Below are positions 1 through 10,030 of a stretch of 64,000 nucleotides of DNA, in pieces. The stretch comes from Cephalotrichum gorgonifer (taxonomy: Eukaryota; Ascomycota; Sordariomycetes; Microascales; Microascaceae), in NCBI GenBank assembly GCA_900312665.1, contig ONZQ02000001.1, positions 1,144,338-1,208,337 of the forward strand. Reading direction: 5' to 3'. How positions within the stretch are numbered: the stretch's first letter is position 1; each line of letters opens with the position of its first letter. The notes beneath the pieces are model-generated. The model searched no databases. It was given only the letters and a program-made list of their open reading frames with translations, and was not told the DNA's origin. The position numbers and the translations under genes were made by a program.

Positions 1-592
1 CGCCGGAGTCTTGTTCCGGATGGACCGGGTAAAGAAGTCTTTTTGCGGAAGCGCAACATGGGACCGGAGGTAGGTCCGAGATGATCTTCCTTTGTTTCTT
101 TATTCTTCCATTCTTCGTTGGAAAGTGGGCGGGGGGACAGGCCGTATAAACTAGGGGGAGAGAAGGGCTCACCTACTATCCGATGAAACTCGCGATGCTA
201 TGGAGCGGCGCTGAACCTTTCCTCACCTGCCCCGTTGGTTGGGGCCTCCGACCGGGCCGGTATCGTCGTGATTGAAATGCTGTGATATTCATTCATCATA
301 TATGGAACGGTCGTCCCGAAAGCCTCGGGGAGAGGTAACACGACTTGACGTGCTGAGCTCGTCCGTCTTCCCTCCGTCTCACTCTCTCCCTCTCCAATTC
401 CCCACCTAATAGTGCCCGTAAAACTCGATGTCGCTGCCGGTAACTATGTGAATGCGAAAAAAAAAAAGGGGGGGGGGGGGGGGGGGGGTCGGTATATAAA
501 GCCATCGGCCAACGCGTCACAAACAAAGCAATAATCGCATATGCCATGAGATTGAAACCCCAACAAACTGCAATCCCCATCCCAGTCATCAA
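1..592. other. Intergenic, no gene seen; A11/G21 homopolymer tract
   Basis: No supported coding frame. The notable element is a run of 11 A (457-467) passing directly into about 21 G (468-488), followed at once by a TATATAA-like sequence near 491. The open frames here owe their length to the homopolymer. Homopolymer length is often wrong in assemblies. Confidence 0.7.
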
Positions 593-3150
593 TCATCGTT
601 GAGGAGGAAAATCTTCCCCCTCTGGGAATTGTTCCCACCAACGCGCCCATTCCTCAGAAACCCCCATAAACTTATAAAAGGCGTCCAGCCTATCGACCAA
701 CGGCCACACGTCCGCTGTAGTTGTCGACCGCCAGAAGAAGTTCCTGAAAACCTCCTCATCGAGCGTCTTCCACTTGTTGTTGAAGATGCAGAAATAGGAG
801 TACAGTCGCTTGCAAAGTGCCCCCACGCGCCGCTTCGGGGGGCTCCATTGGAGAGCCCCGAAGTAGCTCCTCAAGGCCAAGAGGATGGTGAGGACCCGTA
901 CGGCGAGGGCGGGGGTCTTCTGACGGAGGACTTCTGTCCGCCACTCCTCGCCCAGGCCCCTGCATAGATCATTATGCAGCCCCTCAAAAACCTCGAGTTC
1001 GAGACTCCGGCGAAGAAGGCGGTAAAGGTCAGCAGCAGGTGTGAGGTGTTCTGGCCTGATGGCGCTGGCGGTAATATTACCGGGTTCGTTCCAGCTGGGG
1101 TGGTGTTTCTCGACAAGTGCCAACCTCACAGGGGCGGCGCGGACACCGATGAAGCTGGCCAGCACATCCTGCGGTCATCAGTTAACTACAAGCCCTCTAG
1201 TACAAGGCACCGAGACAGCGGCGGAAGAAACGAGCGACGGCGGCCATATACGTACGCTATCGCTAGTTGAGGAGTGGTCCTTGACGAACGCCGACCACCC
1301 GCCCGCCCTGAGAATGTTGTCGTGGGCGGCGTCTAGGAAGGAGAGGGTGCGATCACCCTCTAGCTGGCAGTGAATTTGGCCCAACCACTTGGACAGCTCA
1401 TCTGAAACCGAGATGCGACAAGACCCGTGTTCCGACATGACTTTGAGGTCGTAATTCGGAAGCAGTTCGGTGATCATCTTGTTGATACCGGCGACATCGA
1501 CTCTGTCATCGGGCACACTTTCTTGCGGGGCGGCACGTGTGAGACTAAGGGTTAATATAGGAGCTGCTTCGAATGTTAGGTTGATGGGAGGGGACACGGA
1601 CAGAAGAGAGAACTGACAGAAGATAGAACTGACAGAAGATAGAACGGACAGAAGAGAGAACGGACAAGAGAAAGGACAAGAGAAAGAAAACGCACAGAGA
1701 TTCGAGCAACTTCGGGCGAGCTGGAGAATATTGGCTCCCGTGCATAAGTACTCGTTCTTCGCGCAACCCTCGCACAGCTGGTCGGGGGTCGGGTTGTCGC
1801 TTTTCGCACACTAGAGGCCGGTTAGTGGAACCAAACGGGTGCCGAGAGGAGAAAGGGGGATGATGCTCGAGGGGTGTTTCTCCGTGCCTTGATCTTGGCG
1901 AACCGACAGTGGGTACAAACTGAACGGGTGTCTTTCATCTTCTTTGTGCTCTTTCGACTTTCGTCGTCCATGGGCCCGTTCCTTCGGCCTCGTTGTTGAC
2001 CGCCGTCCGAGTGAGGCGACAAAGTCCAGCTGCCAACGTGTGCCAGACCCATGGATTCCTCGTGCTGAAGGCAGGGCCAATCCTGCTGTAGTGATGGCTC
2101 ACCATGTTGTAGCAGCGGCTTATCATTCTGTAGTGGTCTATCATATTGCCCGTGCTGCGAAGAGGGCATGCAGAGGTAGAGATTCAGGTCCGGGTAGGGC
2201 TCCGGGGTGCCTCCGCCAACACCATCCCAATCACCGTGTTCAGGGTCAGCACCACGGGTGGTGGCGTACATGTCCTGATGATGGCCGAGCTGAGAAGGGG
2301 AGTGGCTGGGGCGTCCATAAGCGTTCGGATCCCACCGGGCACCATGCAAGCCGGTGTTCGGAATAGGATACTGCGGGAGGGAGTTGGCCTGAGAACGCGA
2401 TCCCCAGCCGTTGCCTGTGCCTTCATTGGGAAGGGGTGGTATGGGAGGGAGGGCGCCTGGTAAGGAATGAGGATACTGGATGACGGACGGGGAAGGGGGA
2501 GGATATCCGAACGTCATGCCAGCAGCTGGCTGGCCAGTATAACTCTGGGTTCCATTGCCCGCACCATCATCGAGGAGTTGTGTCGTGGGAGGGATGGCGC
2601 CTGGCACGGAGTGAGAATACTGAGTGGCGAGCGGGGAAAGGGGAGGATATCCGAGCGTCCCTCCAGCTGCGGGCTGACTAGTATAACTCTGGTTTTCGTT
2701 GCCCGCGTCATCATCGAGAAGGTTTAGTGTGGGAGGGATGGCGTCTAGCGTGGAGTGAAGATATGGAGTGGTGATCGGGGAATGGACATATTCGGACGCC
2801 AGGCCGAGGCTGGGCTGGAAAGAATAACTCTGGTTTTCGTTGCTCGCGCCATCGTGTAGCGGGGAAGAGATGGCGCCGGGCGCGGAGCGAGGATACCGAG
2901 CGACGAACAGGGTAGGGTCATATCCGGACGCCAGACTAGGGGAGGGCTGGGAAGTATAACTTTGGTTTTGGTCAAGAACTTGACGAAACCAAAAGTAATC
3001 CGCATTGGTCGATAGGGCGGTATCCGTATACGGTCCGACCTGAGGCGAAGTAAAGACAGAGGTGCCGGGTGCCGAAGTAGGGACGCCGAGACCTGTTGTG
3101 AAGTTGTTCCAGGCAGTGATATCCAGGGCATCGGTTCTACTAAACAGCAT
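593..3150 (-). CDS. Zn(II)2Cys6 transcription factor with tandem-repeat N-terminus
   Basis: Predicted sequence-specific nuclear regulator. Model: exons 3150-1888, 1810-1696, 1563-1256 and 1168-593; introns 1811-1887, 1564-1695 and 1169-1255; all phases agree, giving about 753 residues. The first ATG of the long frame is at 3150. Residues about 60-250 hold four imperfect 44-48-residue repeats with the core NQSYTxQP and PGAIPP. The zinc cluster is complete only after splicing: CTHC (412, 415), then Cys422, 434, 437 and 444, which is exactly C-X2-C-X6-C-X11-C-X2-C-X6-C. It lies mid-protein rather than at the N-terminus. The first intron would use a GC donor (GCACGG) with a clear CTAAC branch point and TAG acceptor. 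The other donors are GTGCGT and GTACGT. I recognise no fungal-specific TF middle domain, and the C-terminal ~190 residues match nothing I know. The target is unknown. If the GC donor is not used, the gene is truncated inside the finger. Confidence 0.75.
1599..1686. repeat. Tandem 16-bp and 12-bp purine repeats
   Basis: Four copies of a 16-bp unit (GACAGAAGAKAGAACK) at 1599, 1615, 1631 and 1647 are followed by two 12-bp units (GACAAGAGAAAG) at 1663 and 1675. Most of the array lies in the predicted second intron of the Zn2Cys6 gene, where on the coding strand it acts as a polypyrimidine tract. Confidence 0.85.
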
Positions 3151-5040
3151 TCCCCCTTCGAATACTGGCGCCGGGTTTCCTGTGTCTTCATTGAAATCCG
3201 AGCTGTGAGTATTTTTTTAGTGTCTGGTACCAATTTGGGGGTGGAGGGGTGAAATGGGCCTCATACAGTTCACTTTTCTCGTCGTTCAGTATGACCCTCG
3301 GGCACGAATTGCCATTCACCGGCGGGTGGCCCCGAGGGCTGGGCACGTCGTAGTCACTCTCCAATTTCTCCATGTAGCTGCCGAATCGAATAAACCGCCG
3401 GGCGGGGAAAAGGGGGGGGGTAGGGAGGGAGGGAGGGAGGGAGGGAAGGGAAGGAGGGAAGGGAAGAAAGCAAGAGGACCTCCACGGGTGGGAATGTGTA
3501 TCATTTAACTACTTTAAAACCGGCGTTTCTGTTTTTCGCCATGTCCTGCAGCATGCAATGTTAGGCCAGAGACATCGTCGCGCTGCTTCACGCTCATGCA
3601 AGAAAGCTTTTAGCTGCAAGGCACTTTCTTTTCGGTGTCAGGATGCATTTTGCTCCGCCTGGTCGGTCACCTGTGTCCTTGAAATGCGCAGAGCGCGCCA
3701 GCAACCGGCGCTTGAGCGCAAATATGCCTTTTTCTTGCAGTGGCTTGTGGTTGGACATTGCTGTGCTTTCTGTTGAGATATCGATGCCCAACGACCGCTT
3801 GGTGTCGTCCGCAGACCACTTATACGGACGATAATATGGTAAGAGGTTCCGAAATTTCGTGCCGTGTGTGTAGTTGGGCTCTTGTATCCGGAATCGGAGA
3901 GACTCGGACTAAACGAGAGCCACTCACACTCTGCCTCTCTGGTCTGTATTCCGCCTCGCCAGGATGGTCTTTGGTATTAACATAGATGACCCGTTCGGAC
4001 GAGAGCTGCTCGTACGAGTAGGTTTTGGCGGGGTCTCGGTGGCTGAAGAGGAGGCGGAGCATACTGTTCTTACCGAAGTGGTTTCGGTATGAGTTCAGGT
4101 ATTATTATCTCGGTCTCGACTCGTCCAAGTGCTCGTGGTCTCGAGATCCGCGAGCCATCCCATGTCCCGCAAGTAGAGAGACGAACGCATGCCAAACGCT
4201 GTTCGTGCAGTGCTTCTTTGCTTTTTGCTGGAGGCAGTGGAGCATCCGACAGCCCCATTGTATCAAAAGGAAAGGTATCCATAGCCAACCATTCCTGCCT
4301 CTCTCCCTGGGGCGTGGTCTTATCCGCCGAACCGTTAGTAGGTTTGGGATGATATCCAATGTCGAGGTCGTCGTCGCGGGTGGGTACCCTGCAACGCAAT
4401 GTCCAAGTGTACCATGACATTGCAGGGCCGACAAGGGGCCCACACGCGAACCCATGCCCGGCCATGGGCTGTGTCAAGTCCCAAGTCCTGGCATTTGGAG
4501 TCCCGCCGGTGTGACCCACTCACTCCATCCAAAAGAAGTTATATCTGCAAACCAGATCCTGGTAGGTGCTGGCACCTGCCGACACCTGCACATTCCATTC
4601 TCCTTTCTACCAGCCTCCGAATGCCAATTGCCAAGGCGGGATAAGCACCAGAGCAGGGTCCAGCTTGACATCCAGCCTCTTCATTTTGCGACCATCGCGC
4701 AGGTGCGCTGCGTAATCTCGGTGTGCATGCTGAGTCCAATCCGATTTTCCCTTGCTCCTATCATAAGCCTCCCTCCTCCATCCCCCCCCCCCCTGCGACA
4801 TATCTTCATCGCGAACGGCGGAGGCATTAGCATTCCCAGACCTCTGAGACCAAGCTTCACCTCTCAGTCCGTGCAAGTATTACTAGGTACTTTGCACAAC
4901 CACTCACCACACCGCCGACCGACCGCTCGCCCTCAGCCCCCTCCCCCCCGCGAGTTGAGCAGCAGCGACGCAACCACTCAATTCCCGAAAGAACACCAAC
5001 TCCGAACCGACCAAAAAAAATAAAACAAACAGCCGGCACC
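3151..5040. other. Intergenic between divergent genes; no supported gene
   Basis: This is the shared upstream region of the Zn2Cys6 gene (-) and the RS-rich membrane protein gene (+). It holds a GGGA-type microsatellite at about 3411-3470, a 7-bp hairpin (TACCGAA/TTCGGTA) near 4071-4089, a C-run near 4783-4793 and a TACGAGTA word at 4013. A 149-codon minus-strand frame at 4070-4519 shows no recognisable motif and was not accepted. Confidence 0.6.
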
Positions 5041-5806
5041 ATGGGCTTCTTCGACCACGACACCGTCTCGGTCGTCTCCCGCAAGTCCCACGACGGCCGA
5101 CCAAAGTACAAGGTCGAGCGCCGCAAGAAGTCCCGCTCCCGCTCCCGCTCCCGCTCCAGGTCCCCCAAGCGCAGCGAGTCGCGCAGCCTGGCCTCCGCCC
5201 TCTTCGGCGTCGGCGGGAGCAGCAAGCACCACCGCAGCAGCAGCAGGCACCACGGCGGCGGCTCGTCCATCTTCGGCGGCGGCGGGAAGCACCACAGCGG
5301 CTCGCGGTCGTCCTTCTTCGGCATCCCCACCGGCAGCGGGAGTCGATCCTCCCTTTTCGGATTCGGTAGGTTAATTCCCCCCCTCCTTTTTCCTCGCGGG
5401 CGTAGCCCTCATAAAGTGAGGGGAAGGCGGGGGAAAGGGGTGCGTTACTAGAGGTAGGAACCGCGCTGATACCAGAACCCCCACAGGCCGCTCATCACCA
5501 TCCTACTACAAGCGATCCCCGCGCAAGAACTTCATGGAGCGCGCCATCAAGAAGGTGAAGCAGCTCTTCCGCGACCTCGTCCGCTACGCCAAGCGCCACC
5601 CCGTAAAGGTCTTCATGCTCGTCATCGTCCCCCTCGTCACCTCCGGGGCCCTCGTCGCGCTCCTCGCCCGCGTCGGCCTCAAGCTCCCCTCGTCCTTCGA
5701 GAACCTCGTCACAACGGCCGGCAAGTTCGCATCGGGAGACTCGGCGGGGCTCGTGGGCGAGGCGATGAAGATGGCGGGCGGGTTAGGGAGCATGGTGGGG
5801 AAGTAA
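5041..5806 (+). CDS. Small RS/His-rich single-pass membrane protein, unknown function
   Basis: Two exons, 5041-5365 and 5487-5806, joined in phase 1 across a 121-nt intron (GTAGGT donor, CACAG acceptor), give 214 residues. The ATG follows an ACC Kozak context. The N-terminal half has an Arg-Ser dipeptide run (about residues 31-45) and a His/Ser/Gly-rich stretch repeating SSxFG. Next comes a basic segment, then one strong hydrophobic helix at about residues 149-172. The tail is small-residue rich and ends GSMVGK. The layout suggests a tail-proximal membrane anchor with a disordered, probably phosphorylated head. I know no characterised family for it. Codon use is strongly GC3-biased like the housekeeping genes, which supports a real expressed gene. 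Confidence 0.8.
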
Positions 5807-6894
5807 GGGTGACGCGTGGGGGATGGAGGGAGCATCTAGAGAGAACAGGGGGAGGAGCAGGTATTTTTTTTGCAGGTAGGGTTGATGGCTAGACTTTATG
5901 GCTCGAGGAGAGAGGGGAGGGGTGGAGGGTGAAACAGAACTACCCACGCTGGCGCGCGTTGTGAGGTATGAGACATGTCAGGATACCAGATGAGAGGCAA
6001 CATTGAAGGGAAAAGGGATACCATGTCTGTAGAGTTTGCAGAGAACAGAGTTATATTGTTACATCTTTTCCCTGATGGGATGCTAATATTATGAATTATG
6101 GCATGAGTCGTGCCATGGGACCAACATCACATGATTGCTACGTAGGTACGGATACAATGGATAGCTACCTTTCGGATGAGGTACTAGTTACCTTGGGCTA
6201 CCATTAAAAGGCATCAAGAAGTTACCAAAACCTCCCATCAATGCAGGCATAAGCATAAAGAATATCATTACCCGTGGGCCCCGCGATTCTGACACATCGG
6301 TCCCAAAACAGGCTCGCTACACGTTCTAGCCTTCCCTTCAGTGCGAGGAATTCATAGGCTTCACGGGTCTCCTTGTACTCCTCCCTATTGCAGGTGATGC
6401 CAAAGTTGGACCGTTGGCCAAAGAGAGGTGATGGGCTATCTCGAGGACAATTTAATTAGGGAGAGGTATCGGGTACGAGCGACCAGGTTTTGATGCTGCG
6501 ATGTGCTAATACCTACATGTAAGTTCTTCATCGTCGTCGTGGCTGATGGTTTCTTTTGGAGGCGACGCTAAGATCAACTACTTCGTATCATTCTTCACGC
6601 CGTGCGGTGCCGTGCGGGAGCGGGAGGAGCCAGCTAACACTAACATTAATGGTAGCGTACTAAAATAGTCTTATCTACATGAACAACCTTATTTTAAAAG
6701 GGGGGGTTTACCTCCTAGACAAAGCTGCACCACACTATGAACACACACGTACCAAGGTGACCAAGCTCAATATCAATTAGGCAAGCTGCCTATAGATGCC
6801 CAGACCACTGGCACCATCTAATAAAGCACTCCTATCAACATACACAAGATAGAATATTTCCTCCCATCCAGGCGGCTGCGAGTCTCATAGAGAC
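5807..6894. other. Intergenic between convergent genes; nothing recognised
   Basis: This stretch of about 1.1 kb lies between the 3' ends of the RS-rich membrane protein gene and the AIF-like gene. It is AT-richer than the flanks, with no coding frame above background, no RNA gene and no repeat recognised. It presumably contains both 3' UTRs. Confidence 0.6.
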
Positions 6895-8142
6895 TTACTG
6901 CTTCCACACGGTATTATCCCTCCTCACCATATCTCCATTCACCGTCATGGGAATATTGCCAATCATATAATTGCGACCCTTGGCCAGCCAAACCAGGAAG
7001 CCGGGAAGTCGCCATCCATTCACGGCACCCACGCCCGAGGGACCAATAGGAACGGCTTGCGTCTCGGCCGTGCTCCCAGTGAACGGGCGGTCCGGGCCCT
7101 CGGGCTTCGCGTCCGGCCTGCCGGAGGCGGCCGCGAGCAGGTCACGCTTGATGTTGGTGGCGAGGACGGGGAGGGCCGTGTAAAGGCTGTGGAAGCCTCC
7201 GCGCGAATAGTCGCCGACGTCGCCGGCCACGTATACGCGGGGACCGGCGGCAGCGTCGGCGCGGAGAGTCGTTCCGTTGGTCTTGATATACCCCTGGTCG
7301 TTCTTGAGATGCGCGGGAGCGTACTCGCTGTTGGGCGTCGTCCCCCACGCGGGGATGTACACGTCGGCGGTCCACTCTTCGCCGTTGGATAGGCTGACGG
7401 TGGTCTTGCCGTCGGCGTCGGTGACGGACGAGACGACGCTGACACCGTACACGACGTCGACGCCAACCCTGTTGAGTAGCGTCTCCGCCTCGATGGCACG
7501 TGCTTCGCTGAGGACTGGCAAGAGCTTATCCCCCTTGGTGACCAGGGTGACCTTGGCCTTGGGGTTGGAGGGGCGAGAGCGGAACCAGCCCGCAGAGCCG
7601 TTGAGGAAGTGCCCAACTTCGCCTGCCGTTTCCACGCCGGTAGGTCCACCGCCAGCGACGATGACGGACGTGGCCGAAGGAATCTTCCTGTTTAGATCCT
7701 CAATGGAAGCCTTGCTCGTGGCGTAATCATCGTGGATCGAGGTGGCGGGAGACGGGGTTCGGACGCCAGTGGCAAGAACGAGCGCATAGTACGGCAGCGT
7801 CTGAACACCCCGGCCGTCTGACAACCTGATGGTGACAACGCGGCCCTCGACGTCCCAGGACTCGGCCGTGCCGTGGACGAAGGTATACGACTCGGAGTCG
7901 TACGACTTGAACCCATCGGCGATCGGTGTGAAGAGCTCGTCGGCGGGTAGCAGCGTGGCCGAGACCACGGATCGCGGGCTACCAGTACTCCAAAAGAAGT
8001 GCGAGGATCTGTCGACAACGTACAGGTGGTAGGCCTTGCCCAGCTTGTCCAGCTCCGGCTTGATGTGCTTGAGGAACGAGTGGGCGACACCGAGACCTGC
8101 CCCGGACCCGCCCAAGACTACAAAATTGTGTGTTTCCGACAT
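6895..8142 (-). CDS. AIF/AMID-like FAD-dependent NAD(P)H oxidoreductase
   Basis: Single-exon flavoprotein of the pyridine nucleotide-disulphide oxidoreductase fold, closest in architecture to AIF-M2/AMID/FSP1-type NAD(P)H:quinone oxidoreductases. The first Rossmann motif follows the start (VVLGGSGAGLG, residues 8-18) and binds FAD. The second, VIVAGGGPTGVETAGE (about 160-174), binds NAD(P)H. ATG-type motif VLATG is at about 122-126 and the FAD-closing motif VYVAGDVGDY at about 303-312. Length is 415 residues from the ATG at 8142 (MSETHNF), typical for the family. An in-frame ATG at 8169 would add MQTRIITIA, a short basic leader that could matter for mitochondrial targeting. I prefer the inner start because the dinucleotide fold begins there. 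There is no transmembrane anchor. The substrate (quinone or other acceptor) cannot be read from sequence. Confidence 0.88.
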   Translation of the reverse strand: MSETHNFVVLGGSGAGLGVAHSFLKHIKPELDKLGKAYHLYVVDRSSHFFWSTGSPRSVVSATLLPADELFTPIADGFKSYDSESYTFVHGTAESWDVEGRVVTIRLSDGRGVQTLPYYALVLATGVRTPSPATSIHDDYATSKASIEDLNRKIPSATSVIVAGGGPTGVETAGEVGHFLNGSAGWFRSRPSNPKAKVTLVTKGDKLLPVLSEARAIEAETLLNRVGVDVVYGVSVVSSVTDADGKTTVSLSNGEEWTADVYIPAWGTTPNSEYAPAHLKNDQGYIKTNGTTLRADAAAGPRVYVAGDVGDYSRGGFHSLYTALPVLATNIKRDLLAAASGRPDAKPEGPDRPFTGSTAETQAVPIGPSGVGAVNGWRLPGFLVWLAKGRNYMIGNIPMTVNGDMVRRDNTVWKQ

Positions 8143-8640
8143 GGCAATGGTGATGATTCGAGTTTGCATCGGACAGGCTTGGTTTGTGTCTTGAGTGTTG
8201 TGGAAAAGAAAGGAAGAAATAGGGAAGGGGGAGGAGAGGTGGAGGGAGGCGAGCAAGTCTCGCGAAATCCGCCCCCTGAAAATTCAGCCCCCATGGGCTA
8301 ATATTGGCCCGGGTCCATTCATAAATCCATCATGCGAGGAGAAGGGTTCAGGGCGTAACATAGGTTCGACCGAGCCGAGTTGGTACGGGTGTACCTAGGA
8401 CCATGAGGCCAGGCGAGACCCTGGCTGATAGGCGACAACTTACAACATATGTCCGGTGCTCCATGTTTCTCCACTATTACCCGTCGTAAAGTGGAGCCCA
8501 AGTCGCGTCATTGTATTGTTAGTGGTCAGGGGATAAAGCTCCCCTGTCAATTCGTGGGTTAGGTAAGTTGTGAGCCAGCTCGCTCACTTGTCCAGGAAGG
8601 TGCCATCTGCATGATTCTAACATCGCATTGCTAGGTCTCG
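8143..8640. other. Upstream region of the AIF-like gene
   Basis: Promoter/5' UTR side of the minus-strand flavoprotein gene. No gene, RNA or repeat recognised. Confidence 0.5.
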
Positions 8641-9660
8641 CATCTCTGGAACTAAGCCGAGTCGTCAATTCGTCGGAGAGCGAGAAGCAGTACACCAGGC
8701 CAGAGTTCGAGTCTCGAATCGATCGACTCCCTTGCTCGTGGCTTGAAAGATCTTAGACTCCAAGTCCAAAAGCGGTCGGTGAACCGAACCGAGACGGAAG
8801 CACCTCGGCCGACCGTCGGCCGACGACCTCACCTCTGCTGACAGTCGGCCGAATGACTTCACCCCGGCCCATGTCACACAACTCAAAGCCCGGCTGGTCC
8901 GCCTTACCGATTCGGAAAATGCCTTGCTCGCCGACAGGATTGTATCAAGTCTGAATTACGGCAGCCGTCCCGTCCGCCTCGACTCTATCGGATCGTGGCC
9001 CAGGCCGCCGGCGTGTTTCTCTGGGCCTTCTTCGTGACGAGGTCGCTGCGGGGAGGCCTTTCTGACGGCGAGAGCGTTGAAAGCCTGAATAGGCGCTTCG
9101 GCCAACCACCGTCAGATCCGGACGAGCTGTTCCGGCAACATGCTGGAAAAACCTGGACCCGGCCGACCAACCCCAGGACGGCGGGGTTTCCTGCAGGCCG
9201 CAATACACGCACTGGAGCCTCTTCCACATTGACCTGTACAGGCAGTTTGGAGCAGGGATTTTACGCAATCGCCGTCTCGCATCTCACGGTCCTCCAGCAA
9301 GGGCCAGAACCACCCGAGGGAATCGCGGAGAGCGGAGAGCTGAAAGGTCTCCTTGCCAGATTGGCGGCAGATCAGCAGAGGGCCTGCGTTCGTCTCATCC
9401 GTCCTGGAGAAAGCTCATCTTGCAATTGCTCCGACAGGGAAGAATACCTGAGAAGAGTTGGAAAGACGCAATATCACAGGACTGTCCTTGCGCTGTTGCT
9501 GCGCCCCACTGTCGCGGCTGATCGCTTCTGAGATGGGAGGCTGCCAGGAATGGCGATCTGACTCTGAAGAGGCACCCGAGCGACGCGCTTCTAGTGGCGG
9601 ATTATCTCAAGCTAGAGATAAGAATTTTCGACCGGGGGTAAGACGTAGTAGTAGATAATC
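8641..9660 (+). pseudogene. Relic of a NACHT-type (STAND) protein gene
   Basis: A 178-codon plus-strand frame (8995-9531) begins with AQAAGVFLWAFFVTRSLRGG, then GL, DGESVESLNRRF and DPDELFR. This is the recognisable signature of the region following the NACHT NTPase in fungal HET-E-like STAND proteins (consensus xxAxGVFLWVxLVxRSLxxGL...LxxRLxxLPxDLExLF). After DELFRQ the homologous-looking continuation shifts frame (HMLEK in another frame), and upstream the expected NTPase sequence is broken by stops and frame changes. No Walker A or B motif survives. The 3' side passes into AT-rich, stop-rich DNA. I read it as a decayed fragment of a heterokaryon-incompatibility/NLR-like gene. Exact limits are approximate and the identity rests on one motif block. 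Confidence 0.55.
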
Positions 9661-10030
9661 TCTATCAAGTAGAGACAGTAGTCCTATAAAAGATCCATTA
9701 CTTAGACTTATGGAACATCTAGGATGGTGATAGGATAGGGAAATATATTGATTCACTTAGTAGCTTTAGAAACATACACAAGTGGCTTCACTGCCATCGT
9801 AGCAGAGTCGGAGGCATAGACATGTTCAACGTAGAGAAAGAATAAATAATATTAAGACACCAATAACGAGTATGATATTCCTCTATAAACAATACACTCG
9901 AAGCACAAGCAAGAAAACAAAAAACACAATGGTATTCGGTTTAACAAGACGGGGTTCTCTCCTCCCCTCGTAGAAAAAAAAACCACCCAGCCGCAGGGAA
10001 AGCACAGGGAGAATACTTCTCCCTCCCAGA
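9661..10030. other. AT-rich non-coding stretch
   Basis: Markedly AT-rich compared with the surrounding DNA, with runs such as TAGTAGTAGATAATC and no coding frame. It separates the NACHT relic from the 3' end of the acidic protein gene. C-to-T decay (RIP-like) is possible but not shown. Confidence 0.5.

Noticed and set aside
4070..4519. 149-codon minus-strand frame
   Set aside because: No motif, no splice partner and overlapping frames of similar length on both strands; reads as chance in GC-rich intergenic DNA.
8690..8760. Possible tRNA T-arm (GAGTTCGAGTCTC)
   Set aside because: No matching acceptor, D or anticodon arm can be folded around it; it lies inside the NACHT relic.
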